Source of the DNA: an uncultured Oscillospiraceae bacterium
GTDB lineage: Bacteria > Bacillota > Clostridia > Oscillospirales > Oscillospiraceae
Reading direction: 5' to 3'
Length of the DNA stretch: 47,089 nt
Assembly (NCBI GenBank): GCA_910579965.1
Contig: CAJTWF010000018.1
Span: 1 to 47,089, forward strand
The notes under the pieces were generated by a model. That model was given only the letters and a program-made list of their open reading frames with translations. It was not told the origin of the DNA and did no database searches. Both the position numbers and the translations under genes were made by a program. Within the stretch, counting starts at the first letter, position 1. The number at the start of each line of letters is the position of its first letter. This document shows positions 8,065 through 16,026 of this stretch, one piece after another.

Positions 8065-8283
8065 ATGAGCATGGACGTTCTTTATGAAATCAACTTTCCT
8101 GATGGTCGTTGCTGGACAACCACGGCACTTTATTCTCAGGCGGTGGACGCTGCCAAAGCGAAGGCAAAGAAAGACAGCGTACCGATGGAAGTTGTAAAAC
8201 ACAATTTGAGGACGGAAAGGGTCCGTAGGAACACATATTTCCCGGATGGCACAGTTGAAAAGCATTGGAAGGGGCGAGGATAG
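8065..8283 (+). CDS. Small hypothetical protein, 72 residues
   Basis: The likely start is ATG 8065, 14 bases after GGAGG (8046-8050). An in-frame GTG at 8044 overlaps the ligase stop and is possible too. The product opens MSMDVLYEINFPDG and carries an Ala/Lys-rich helix (AVDAAKAKAKKD). No family is recognised. Its 3' end overlaps the start of the DUF262 frame by about 38 bases. Confidence 0.5.
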   Translation: MSMDVLYEINFPDGRCWTTTALYSQAVDAAKAKAKKDSVPMEVVKHNLRTERVRRNTYFPDGTVEKHWKGRG

Positions 8284-9355
8284 TATACAGCGATTCAATA
8301 TCAACTGGACGGCAAAGGCCCTGGCAAATCAAATGGAGAAGGGCAAGGTCAACTATGACAACGCCGTACAGCGCAGCCTTGTGTGGGATGCAGAGAAAAA
8401 ATCCCTCCTGATTCACAGTATGTTCTACGGCTATGCAATCCCCGCCATGTACTTTACCCGTGACGAGGACGGCGTGTATGACAGTCTGGATGGAAAGCAG
8501 CGGTCAAATACCATCAGTGAATATCTCCACGATGAGTTCGCATTGTCCACCGACACCCCCGCTGTCGTAGATGACAACGGGGGTGTGGAGGATGTCAGCG
8601 GATTGTATTTCTCGCAGCTGCCCGAATGGGCGCGGGATCGGATCAAAGACTACAACCTCACAATCTACTATTATGAGGGGATGACTGAAACGGAGGTCAG
8701 GGAGTTCTTCCGCAGGCTGAACAACGGCAAGCCTTTGAGCGCCATTGAGCTGACCCGTGCCAACGTCCCCGGCCTGACGATCTTCTAGCAGCTTGCCAAA
8801 CACAAGGCGATTCAGTTCGTGGTTTCGGAGGCTGGCAAAAAACGGTTCACCGATGAAATGATCGCTATGCAGCTTTACCAGCTTATCACTGAGGAATCTC
8901 CCGATTTCTCCACCAAGCCCTTCCGGGAATGGGCCAGCAGGGTCGAGGTAGACAGCGAAGTGCTGGACACGATCAATTCCGGTCTGGATGTCTTTATGGT
9001 GTTTGCCAGGAGCCTGATGGATGTCAACAACAGGGTCCTCCGCACCGTCAAGAGCAGGACGCACTTCATCAGCTGCGCCTATTACTGCTGTCTGGCAGTT
9101 GAAAATGATGTGAGCCAGGACGAGATTAACCGCACTCTGACCGAGTTCTTCAGCGGGCATCCCTCCATATCGCCGGAGTACAATCACACGGTATCCTCTG
9201 GCAGTGCAAAGCCTGCTTCGGTGCAGACACGGCGGGATGTTATGTGGTCTTTGCTTCCGGCGACCGATGAGGTGGAGGAAACGGACCCACAAGACATTGA
9301 TCTTGATAGAATGGACGATTCAGAACAATTCGAGGAGGAAGATCATGAGTCATGA
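8246..9355 (+). pseudogene. DUF262-family protein interrupted by an in-frame amber codon
   Basis: Two open stretches (8246-8788 and 8789-9355) are in the same frame, separated only by TAG at 8786-8788. Together they read as one protein of about 369 residues. The N-terminal part has the DUF262/ParB-like nuclease-fold signature SLDGKQRSNTI (around residues 81-91) and the NFxxAVQRxxVW-type segment. The sequence across the stop (...PGLTIF, stop, QLAKHKAIQF...) is what one expects of a continuous protein, so a CAG-to-TAG change is likely. DUF262 proteins occur in defence and mobile-element settings. As drawn, the gene would yield a 180-residue truncated product. The start codon is uncertain because ATG 8246 has no clear Shine-Dalgarno. 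Confidence 0.75.
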
Positions 9356-10001
9356 GTGGGGGGACTACCCCGAGAACTTCACCCCGAAGATGTACTGGGG
9401 TGCCAGGGCTATTCTTGAGAGGGAGAGTGACCAACCCGGAAAGGCGTTGCACCTTCTGCCGGATCGCCAGAGCTTTGAGCGGCTGGATGGGAGCCAGAGG
9501 GACCAGGATGCGTTCTTCAGTTGGATCAACACAGAGGTCCTGCCCGAGCTGAGGCGACTTGCCAGGGAAAACCACTTCTACGAGTGGGATAATCTGGTGA
9601 CGATCCAATCCGAGGACGGAGCCTTTATGTGTCAGGCCACACCGAAGGGCAGCGGTGGGGAATATCTCTACATCGGTTGCTGGGAGATCGAGCAGGAGTC
9701 CACGATAACAAAGACTCCGCTGAAGTCACAGCTTCAACAGGGCCATACGCTCAATGACATCTTAGCATTTGTCCCCGGTCAGGATTGTGAGATATTCAAG
9801 GCTGATAAGTTCTATCCTGGGGATGTGGTTATCTATGTTCCTGATGTGGCCTTGAATCATATCCCTCTGAGCTGCCAGATTACAGACCCGGAGAAATTGG
9901 ATGAGGTGTTGAGCCAGTGCCACACAGGTCAGGACTTCATCGACGAGTGCGGCGGTGATGCAGAGAAAGCCGAGCGCCTGTTTTTCTACTGTGACTGGTA
10001 G
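9345..10001 (+). CDS. Hypothetical protein, 218 residues
   Basis: ATG 9345 overlaps the end of the DUF262 frame by 11 bases and is preceded by GAGGAGGAAG. The acidic product opens MSHEWGDYPENFTPKMYWGA. It has a helical N-terminal half and a beta-rich second half (GEYLYIGCWEIEQ, VVIYVPDVAL). No signal peptide, membrane segment or catalytic pattern is evident. The overlap with the DUF262 frame suggests the two were co-translated before the amber change. Function unknown. Confidence 0.6.
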   Translation: MSHEWGDYPENFTPKMYWGARAILERESDQPGKALHLLPDRQSFERLDGSQRDQDAFFSWINTEVLPELRRLARENHFYEWDNLVTIQSEDGAFMCQATPKGSGGEYLYIGCWEIEQESTITKTPLKSQLQQGHTLNDILAFVPGQDCEIFKADKFYPGDVVIYVPDVALNHIPLSCQITDPEKLDEVLSQCHTGQDFIDECGGDAEKAERLFFYCDW

Positions 10002-10036
10002 CACCCTTCTTCTGCAATAGACGAGTTAGCCGACTG

Positions 10037-10291
10037 ATGCGGACAAACGAGAAGCATATTTCCTGGGCCAAAATGAGCGAGATTGCCACGGTCCTGAAGG
10101 AGGGACTGATCGAAGACGGGGAGGACGAAGCCTACCGCTACATGGCTGATGTAATCGAATTGTCGGACACTGAAGTGGAATACTTTGGGCTGGATATGGA
10201 GCAGTACAGAGATACCACAGGTGAAGATGCCGATACACTAAGGCTCCGTCCTGCACAGACGGCGTTCAACGGTTGTGAATACAGGTTCTAA
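10037..10291 (+). CDS. Small acidic hypothetical protein, 84 residues
   Basis: The product begins MRTNEKHISWAKMSEIATVL and is helical and acidic, with GLIEDGEDEAYRYMAD in its middle. No clear Shine-Dalgarno precedes ATG 10037, and ATG 10073 is an alternative. It is the last rightward gene before the AT-rich reverse-strand insert. No family recognised; moderate support only. Confidence 0.45.
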   Translation: MRTNEKHISWAKMSEIATVLKEGLIEDGEDEAYRYMADVIELSDTEVEYFGLDMEQYRDTTGEDADTLRLRPAQTAFNGCEYRF

Positions 10292-10302
10292 GACCTACAG
10301 TA

Positions 10303-10337
10303 CAACTTGCGAGACGGAGGATTAGTGTCGCAAGTTG
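10303..10337. terminator. Inverted repeat between convergent genes
   Basis: Ten bases (10303-10312) are repeated inverted at 10328-10337 around a 15-base spacer. The repeat lies between the small acidic gene and the end of the convergent 633-residue gene, where a terminator is expected. No strong T tract follows on either strand, so a protein-binding or insertion-boundary role is equally possible. Confidence 0.4.
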
Positions 10338-10361
10338 CAGAGATATGGGCATTTTACGGGG

Positions 10362-12263
10362 TTACATCCCTGTAGAATGCCCTTTCTGACGAAAGCTTGT
10401 AAATAAGCCGTTCTCGATGTGATAAGCATCTACACACATTTTCTGCAATTTTGACCGGGCATCACTGATAAGGCACAGCTGTAGCTCCGTTTCTAAAACT
10501 AACCGCTGCAATTCATTCTCATTACAAGCAGGAATGTTCACAAACACAGACAGATCAACAGGAATGTCATGTTCCAGTACATTTTCAAGCCATTCTTTTC
10601 TCTCAAAATAGTATTCTTTCGGCTTGTTCCAGAACTTTTTATACATCTTCAGAATTTCAGGATGATGTTTTTTCAAATCTCCAGCCCGTAATCGAATATC
10701 TTCCTGGTTCTGTTCCCAAAAATCATGATACCCACCAAGATGCAACGGCGAAACGCTATTATATGATAAGTATTTCAAATGAAGCGGCATACATTCTTCT
10801 ATGTAATCTGCACAACACAACTGAAAACCAATGACCGGGAATTGCTCATATTCTATGCCTAATTGCTGTTTCCAAAATTGAGCTTCTTCAACACTTAGGA
10901 TTGTCACCCCCTGCAAAGCCAAATACTGCTTCCAATTTTCCATGCGATCTTTCTTGCTTATAGACAGTATATCGCACAACCGATTCAGCAGGACCAACTG
11001 GAAATGACGTTGTTTGCGTTTGTTATATCGAAGATCAAAGATTGGAAATGGCTGAATGGGACAATCAGCGCCAATCGCAAGATTACGATTACAACATATC
11101 GTCATGTAGATCAAGAACACAGGTTGAAGTTTACTTGGGATAGATCTTTGGTTCATTGCCCATACGATCCTTCGTTGTAAAGTGCCATTATTATCATCTT
11201 TCAAAAGAGAACTGCATTGTATAAAAAAATCATGAATAGCAGCGATTATTTCCGCTATATGCTCTATATGTGCGTCACGTTCCTCTCTCGTCGTACTGAG
11301 TGAAAAGGGCCTGCATTCTAAAAAAGCCCTAATTGGCTTAAGGGATTTTTCCTGTTCACAGGCCTTACTTTGCAGATTCTCAAATCTTCGCAGGCGAGCC
11401 TTATAGTATACAAACAGCTGAGCCGTTTCTTGATCCACAGAAGCAGGGAGACGGTCTGGACGGAACTCATCATTTGAAAGCATAGCAACCTTATTTGCAT
11501 ATCTTGGCAATGCCAGTAAAAAAAAGTTCTCTGAAAAGTTAGGCGTTATTTGATCTGCATATTCAGAAAATACCTCTTTTAATTGTACCAGATTTTTATC
11601 TATATCAGATTCATCATAAGGGAGGTGTTTCCTAATCCAATCTTGTATATTTTGATGCTTCTTTACAGCTGATTTTGAAATTTTGTCAAGCATTGTCTTA
11701 TATAAAGGCATGTCCTTTTCTTGAAATTGCTTGCTGATATTATCTGCATGCATATTGCAATAATCTCTGCGTTTCTTTGTATCATAAAAAAGTGGGTTCC
11801 ATGCAGAAATGGCCTCGTTGTTGATCCTGCTATGACGAAAATGCTCGTCAGCATCTGTAAAGAGAACGCATGGATCAGATAAAAGAATATTGACGATTGA
11901 TTGGTACTTAGAGGCGGGAAACTCACTGTAAAACCATTTGCTGTTTTGAAGAATGAATAGTGGCTTCAGGTACAGGATATTCTGTGCCTCACTGTCCGTG
12001 CGCACCGTGTACCCACACAGCCTTAATAGCTGTTTTCGTTCATTATTGAGTAAATCACGAAATCCCTTCAGTATTTCTTCTATCGCTTCATCAGATGCTT
12101 CCTTTTGAAAAAGCAGATTCAGCTTTTCCGTATCTTCCCTCGAAATTCTGCCTTGAAATATTTCTGCTAACTGTTCAACAGACATTTGAGGCGTTGAATC
12201 ATCAAAACCAACTCCATTGGGAATTAATTGCAAAGAATCAGATCGGTCATCTTTGTATGCCAT
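10362..12263 (-). CDS. Large cargo protein of unknown function, 633 residues
   Basis: This gene is on the opposite strand to every other element gene and is clearly more AT-rich, so it was probably acquired separately. The start ATG at 12261-12263 is preceded by AAGGAGGGC on the minus strand. The product is soluble, largely helical, with no signal peptide and no membrane segment. An N-terminal acidic helical region (about 25-80) is followed by an aromatic-rich segment (FILQNSKWFYSEFPASKYQ) and a long helical body. Scattered cysteines (a CC near residue 390 and near 480) form no clear metal site. I cannot assign a family or fold. Its position beside a DUF262 gene and the integration module is typical of cargo such as defence genes; that reading is inference only. 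Confidence 0.75.
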   Translation of the reverse strand: MAYKDDRSDSLQLIPNGVGFDDSTPQMSVEQLAEIFQGRISREDTEKLNLLFQKEASDEAIEEILKGFRDLLNNERKQLLRLCGYTVRTDSEAQNILYLKPLFILQNSKWFYSEFPASKYQSIVNILLSDPCVLFTDADEHFRHSRINNEAISAWNPLFYDTKKRRDYCNMHADNISKQFQEKDMPLYKTMLDKISKSAVKKHQNIQDWIRKHLPYDESDIDKNLVQLKEVFSEYADQITPNFSENFFLLALPRYANKVAMLSNDEFRPDRLPASVDQETAQLFVYYKARLRRFENLQSKACEQEKSLKPIRAFLECRPFSLSTTREERDAHIEHIAEIIAAIHDFFIQCSSLLKDDNNGTLQRRIVWAMNQRSIPSKLQPVFLIYMTICCNRNLAIGADCPIQPFPIFDLRYNKRKQRHFQLVLLNRLCDILSISKKDRMENWKQYLALQGVTILSVEEAQFWKQQLGIEYEQFPVIGFQLCCADYIEECMPLHLKYLSYNSVSPLHLGGYHDFWEQNQEDIRLRAGDLKKHHPEILKMYKKFWNKPKEYYFERKEWLENVLEHDIPVDLSVFVNIPACNENELQRLVLETELQLCLISDARSKLQKMCVDAYHIENGLFTSFRQKGHSTGM

Positions 12264-12328
12264 AAGCCCTCCTTAGATTTTGGTAGGGTTGCAAATTATC
12301 GGAAAAAGCGGAGGATAAACTGTATCCT

Positions 12329-12358
12329 TTAGACAGGCAGGAATCGGCCTGCTATACT
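12329..12358 (+). promoter_or_regulatory. Putative promoter of the integration module
   Basis: TTAGAC (12329-12334) and TATACT (12353-12358) are separated by 18 bases, upstream of a hairpin and of the gene starting at 12460. The spacer itself contains a short inverted repeat (CAGG...CCTG), which might be an operator. Confidence 0.5.
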
Positions 12359-12399
12359 GAGCTCACATCGGGAACAAAAGCTCCGTGGAAAAGTACCGA

Positions 12400-12428
12400 T
12401 GCTTTCTGGGGGATTCCCCCAGAAAGCA
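12400..12428 (+). promoter_or_regulatory. Leader hairpin of the integration module
   Basis: A perfect 13-bp stem (12400-12412 with 12416-12428) has a 3-base loop ATT. It stands 31 bases before the ATG at 12460, just upstream of AAGGAGG. It has the same layout as the hairpin before the DUF932 gene. Confidence 0.6.
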
Positions 12429-12459
12429 CCCTTGCAAATTTCATAAGGAGGATTCAACC

Positions 12460-12672
12460 ATGAAAAAGCATCCCATTTCCCGAAAGCCTAAACATCCTAT
12501 AAAATGGAGGGAACCGGACAAGATGAAGCGAAAAAACAAGCACGATGAGAGTGAGAAGTTAAAGCCGTTATATCAAAAACCCGTAACTCTCTCGCCGCAT
12601 GATCCGCCATCACCGCCTGAGAGGGGCGAAGATGGATTCTTGATTCTAAGGCGGAAGGAGGGGGCGAAGTGA
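12460..12672 (+). CDS. Small basic protein, 70 residues
   Basis: ATG 12460 follows AAGGAGG (12445-12451). The product is very rich in Lys, Arg and Pro (opening MKKHPISRKPKHPIKWREPD), with an acidic patch near residue 55. It looks disordered and nucleic-acid-binding by composition. It overlaps the next start by one base (TGATG), so it is coupled to the ATPase. No family recognised. Confidence 0.55.
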   Translation: MKKHPISRKPKHPIKWREPDKMKRKNKHDESEKLKPLYQKPVTLSPHDPPSPPERGEDGFLILRRKEGAK

Positions 12673-14261
12673 TGATGGGCAATGCCACGATCAGGTTCGT
12701 TGGAGCCTACTTTCTGCCTGGGGCAGATATGAGTGCTGCTCCCGAAAGTATTTGGGTCGAAATCACCAGAAAGGCCAGCACTTGGAGGGGAGAGGTCCAG
12801 CTCCGGTTAAAGGATCTGAACATCAAAAACTTGAGGGGGATCTGCCCTTTTCTGGATATGGGCATGAGTGACCGCGCCGCCAACCAGCGTTTGATGCAGC
12901 AACTGATGGAAGACCTGCAAGGCAATCGTATTCCTATTGGTTACTACTTCGATGAGATGGGGGCTGTGCATCTCCCTGACGGAAGTCTCGGCTTTATCCG
13001 CGGAGATACTTTCTGCCCCGGTGATTTCGCCCATCCATATCTGATAGATCAGGAAATAGGGGATATTGAGCTGTGCGGAGACAGCAGTTCCTCCGCACAG
13101 CACATCCTGATGATCCTGCGTATGCTTCCGCCGCAGGCGCTCTTGGTAATGGCCTATGTTATCTTGACATCTGTGCGGTCGCTGGTTATTGGCTGCGGCG
13201 TTGGCCTTCAGGCAATCCTATACATCACGGGCAAGAACGGCATTGGCAAGTCTCAGCTTGCCAAACGGATGGCAATTTTTTACCGCCGCAAAAAGACCGG
13301 GAAACCTGTGGGTATCGTGGAGGCGGACAGTACGAATGCAGCGACGGACTGTATGCTCCATCTCATGCGGGATATGCCCGTTGTAGTGGATGACTTATGT
13401 CTGTCTTCCGGGCGGGAGACGGAGCGGAAGCGACGTGAGCAGGGCGCAAGGCTTGTGCGGAAGGGCACAAGTGAAATGCCTACCATCAAGAAGTTGGGGA
13501 GCAAGACTGTCGAGCTGCGTTGCAACGCTGGAATTATCCTGACGGCAGAGTTTACGATGGAAACGGAGTCCGACCTCAATCGCTGCCTTATCGTTCCCAT
13601 GACCGACTATTTGGATTTGCCCGGCGAGTTGACACCACAGTTGATTGGTGATGCTATCAGGCTCTTTTCGACTTGGTTTGCCGCCAATAGCGAGACTGAA
13701 TTGAATCGCCTCAAGCGGGAGTTGACTAACGGGGATTGGAGACAAGGCATGCCACATCGTATTCGGACAAGCTATACCTGTCTTCGCTGGGCCTTCCAAA
13801 GCCTAATAACAGCTCTAGACCCAGATAATCGATTGCCGGAGTGCAGTAATCCCCTGCTCAAGCAGATGGATAAGGCGCTGAAAATCGCATGGGCTGCCCA
13901 CATGCAGATGGGAAAGAGAATTCTGGAAACTGTACCGCGCGGCAACCTAGCAGCCGTTCTTTACGATGGAAAGAAAAATGATGCTTTCAATCTAGCCACC
14001 AACCCTAAGAAGCTGGCGAAGTACAGTGGTATCATCTGGCAAAAGGATCTCTGCCTAAAACCAGATGCGTTAGTCCAATATGTGCTTACTCAACCCGGCT
14101 TTCACAACTGGACCCGAAATCGCATTATTCAGGAACTAAAGGACATCGGCGCGCTGGTTCTCCAGGAGGAAAACGCCAGTACCGTTCACATCGATAAAGA
14201 TCTTCCCAGGGTATACCGTATCCGGTTGGATGTCCTGAAAGATATGGCCGAATATTATTAA
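12672..14261 (+). CDS. P-loop ATPase, DUF927/D5-helicase-like
   Basis: The 529-residue protein has a Walker A motif GKNGIGKS (residues 187-194), a Walker B-like VVVDD (237-241) and a following RKGTSEMPTIKK segment. It resembles the AAA-type or DUF927/primase-helicase ATPases found on genomic islands and plasmids. It sits between a small basic protein and an excisionase-like gene, so a role in replication or maintenance of the excised element is likely, though inferred. An N-terminal 140-residue domain is unassigned. Alternative starts are GTG 12669 and ATG 12675. Confidence 0.7.
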   Translation: MMGNATIRFVGAYFLPGADMSAAPESIWVEITRKASTWRGEVQLRLKDLNIKNLRGICPFLDMGMSDRAANQRLMQQLMEDLQGNRIPIGYYFDEMGAVHLPDGSLGFIRGDTFCPGDFAHPYLIDQEIGDIELCGDSSSSAQHILMILRMLPPQALLVMAYVILTSVRSLVIGCGVGLQAILYITGKNGIGKSQLAKRMAIFYRRKKTGKPVGIVEADSTNAATDCMLHLMRDMPVVVDDLCLSSGRETERKRREQGARLVRKGTSEMPTIKKLGSKTVELRCNAGIILTAEFTMETESDLNRCLIVPMTDYLDLPGELTPQLIGDAIRLFSTWFAANSETELNRLKRELTNGDWRQGMPHRIRTSYTCLRWAFQSLITALDPDNRLPECSNPLLKQMDKALKIAWAAHMQMGKRILETVPRGNLAAVLYDGKKNDAFNLATNPKKLAKYSGIIWQKDLCLKPDALVQYVLTQPGFHNWTRNRIIQELKDIGALVLQEENASTVHIDKDLPRVYRIRLDVLKDMAEYY

Positions 14262-14272
14262 GGAGGTAAACC

Positions 14273-14485
14273 ATGATGTATAAAGTAGGAACCACTCAGC
14301 AAATCGTGAAACAGCTGCATCAGGAGGGGTATCAGATCAGCGAATATGCCCTCCGGCGGTGGATAGCTGAAGGGGTGATCCCCTCAGTGTCCAGCGGCAA
14401 GAAAAGGCTGGTTGTCTATGCTCACGTCATTGAGTTCCTGACAACCGGAAGCGTTGCGCTTGAACCTATAACAGCTTCCGTTTAA
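14273..14485 (+). CDS. xis: Excisionase-like HTH protein
   Basis: This 70-residue protein has a MerR/excisionase-type winged helix: QIVKQLHQEGYQISEYALRR forms the helix-turn-helix, and a GKKRLVVY wing follows. Such small proteins bind attachment-site arms and bias integrases toward excision. It lies directly upstream of the integrase and downstream of AAGGAGG. ATG 14276 is an alternative start. Assignment as excisionase rather than transcriptional regulator rests on this context. Confidence 0.7.
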   Translation: MMYKVGTTQQIVKQLHQEGYQISEYALRRWIAEGVIPSVSSGKKRLVVYAHVIEFLTTGSVALEPITASV

Positions 14486-14491
14486 TCACTG

Positions 14492-14523
14492 TCCCCCAGT
14501 CCTACCGCCGTGGGGCTGGGGGA
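14492..14523 (+). promoter_or_regulatory. Leader hairpin of the integrase gene
   Basis: Eight bases at 14492-14499 pair perfectly with 14516-14523. They flank a loop of 16 bases and are followed by AAAGGAG and the integrase ATG at 14546. It may terminate read-through from xis or modulate integrase synthesis. Confidence 0.5.
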
Positions 14524-14545
14524 TCTCTTGAAAGGAGATCACAAC

Positions 14546-15754
14546 ATGGCAAACATCACCCCACGCACCGACAAAAGCGGCAACATCATATCCTACCAGA
14601 TCCGTGTCTTTCGAGGCCGGGATGCCTCCGGCAAGCGGCTCAAGGACTACATGATGACTTGGAAACCCACTCCTGGCATGACCAAGCGGCAGATTGAAAA
14701 GGAACTGATCCGGCAGGCGACCTTGTTTGAGGAGAACTGCAAACTGGGCAATGTCTCTGTAGAGCGGTACACCTTCCAGGAGTACGCCGAGTATGCACTC
14801 AAAGTGAAAGTCCAAGGCGGTATGAAAGCCAAGACCGTATCCAGCTACCGCGACCTGCTCACCCGCATCAACGCTGAAATCGGTCCCCTGAAGCTGCAAG
14901 ACATCCGTCCGGATCACCTGAACCGCTACTACGCCAAACTGGCCGAGCCGGGCCAGAACAAGCGCACCGGGGAGCCGCTGTCTCCCAAAACCATCCGAGA
15001 GCATCACCGTGTCATCAGTTCTATTCTATCACTGGCTGTCAAGGAGGGGCTGATCCCCACCAATGCAGCACAGCGGGCCACCCCGCCAAAAGTTCCCAAG
15101 CATGAGATGGAAGTCTTCGAGCCAGAGGAAGTCCAAACCATTTTAAAGGCTCTGGGAGAGGAGCCGATGAAATGGCGTGTCATCACAACGCTGTTGATTG
15201 CCACCGGAGCCAGGCGGGGCGAGATCATGGGCCTTCGTTGGGAGAATGTGGATTGGGACAGTAAGCGGCTGTATCTCTGCGAGAATCGGGTTTACACCAA
15301 GGCCAGCGGTACGATCAGCACAACGCTGAAAACAGGGGAGAACCGCTACGTGTCCGTCCCGGCATCTGTCCTGGAATTACTGGAGATCTGGAAAGCAGAA
15401 CAGACCGCCAACTGCCGTATGCTGGGCAATCATCCCCCGGCCTACATAGCCACCCACGAAGACGGGGAGCTGATGCACCCGGACGGCATCACAGACTTTC
15501 TCTCCAAGTTTTCCAAGCGGCACGGCCTCCCGCACATCCATCCGCATATGTTCCGTCACACGATGGCCTCTCTGTTGATCTCCGAAGGGATGGATGTCGT
15601 GACAGTCTCCAAACGGCTGGGCCACGCCCAGACCTCTACCACCCTCAACGTCTATTCCCATGTCCTCGCAAAGAGTGACGAGCGAGCCAGCGACACTCTC
15701 GATGACCTTATCTTCAATCCCAATAAGTCCCAAGATGATCCCCAGTCCCGCTAA
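14546..15754 (+). CDS. int: Tyrosine recombinase (integrase) of the element
   Basis: The 402-residue protein has all the tyrosine-recombinase catalytic residues: R223 in GARRGEI, K262 in TLKTGENR, H334 and R337 in HPHMFRHT, H360 in RLGHAQT, and nucleophile Y370 in NVYSHVL. The N-terminal part holds an arm-binding domain (about 1-60) and a SAM-like core-binding domain (about 70-165), as in Tn916/phage-type integrases. ATG 14546 is chosen because AAAGGAG precedes it; an upstream frame start overlaps the leader hairpin. It ends 79 bases from the 3' end of tRNA-Arg, the arrangement expected of an element integrated in that tRNA gene. Confidence 0.95.
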   Translation: MANITPRTDKSGNIISYQIRVFRGRDASGKRLKDYMMTWKPTPGMTKRQIEKELIRQATLFEENCKLGNVSVERYTFQEYAEYALKVKVQGGMKAKTVSSYRDLLTRINAEIGPLKLQDIRPDHLNRYYAKLAEPGQNKRTGEPLSPKTIREHHRVISSILSLAVKEGLIPTNAAQRATPPKVPKHEMEVFEPEEVQTILKALGEEPMKWRVITTLLIATGARRGEIMGLRWENVDWDSKRLYLCENRVYTKASGTISTTLKTGENRYVSVPASVLELLEIWKAEQTANCRMLGNHPPAYIATHEDGELMHPDGITDFLSKFSKRHGLPHIHPHMFRHTMASLLISEGMDVVTVSKRLGHAQTSTTLNVYSHVLAKSDERASDTLDDLIFNPNKSQDDPQSR

Positions 15755-15784
15755 AGTCCCGCTTTTGCCGTGCTAGATAACAGG

Positions 15785-15832
15785 AAACCTCAGTGTTCAA
15801 AGCATCAAACGCTTGTAAACACTGAGGTTTTT
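15785..15832 (+). terminator. Rho-independent terminator after the integrase
   Basis: A perfect 13-bp inverted repeat (15785-15797 and 15818-15830), with a smaller inner pairing in its 20-base loop, is followed by TTTTT on the plus strand. It lies between the integrase stop and the tRNA 3' end, and could also stop tRNA transcription from the other side. Confidence 0.75.
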
Positions 15833-15833
15833 C

Positions 15834-15910
15834 TGGCACGCCGTGAGGGATTCGAACCCCCGGCCTTCTGGTCCGTAGCCAGACGCTCTATCCAGCTGAG
15901 CTAACGGCGC
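15834..15910 (-). tRNA. tRNA-Arg (anticodon ACG), element insertion site
   Basis: On the minus strand, 77 bases fold as a complete tRNA. The acceptor stem pairs GCGCCGT with ACGGCGT (a G-U at the first pair). The anticodon loop is CTACGGA, giving anticodon ACG. The T arm is GGTTCGAAT, and CCA is encoded at 15834-15836. The 3' end faces the integrase gene. Integrases of this type usually recombine within the 3' half of a tRNA, leaving it intact at one end. The matching partial copy should be at the left end of the element, outside the window. Confidence 0.95.
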
Positions 15911-15933
15911 GTGTCCTCTCAGACAGCTAAATC

Positions 15934-15962
15934 ATAATACCACATCTCTATGCGAAATGCAA
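15934..15962 (-). promoter_or_regulatory. tRNA-Arg promoter
   Basis: Read on the minus strand, TTGCAT (15962-15957) and TATTAT (15939-15934) are separated by 17 bases and lie 23 bases upstream of the mature tRNA 5' end. This is a good housekeeping-type promoter at the expected distance. Confidence 0.7.
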
Positions 15963-15995
15963 GAGGAAAATGAAAAACTTCCCAAAATTTTTTCA

Positions 15996-16020
15996 AGGAG
16001 GGGGGCGGAACCCCCCTCCT
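15996..16020 (-). terminator. GC-rich hairpin after gpmI
   Basis: Ten bases (15996-16005) pair with 16011-16020 around the loop CGGAA, just beyond the gpmI stop. On the minus strand it is followed by an A-rich then TTTT stretch rather than a clean T tract, so it is a weak intrinsic terminator. Confidence 0.45.
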
Positions 16021-16026
16021 GCTCGA

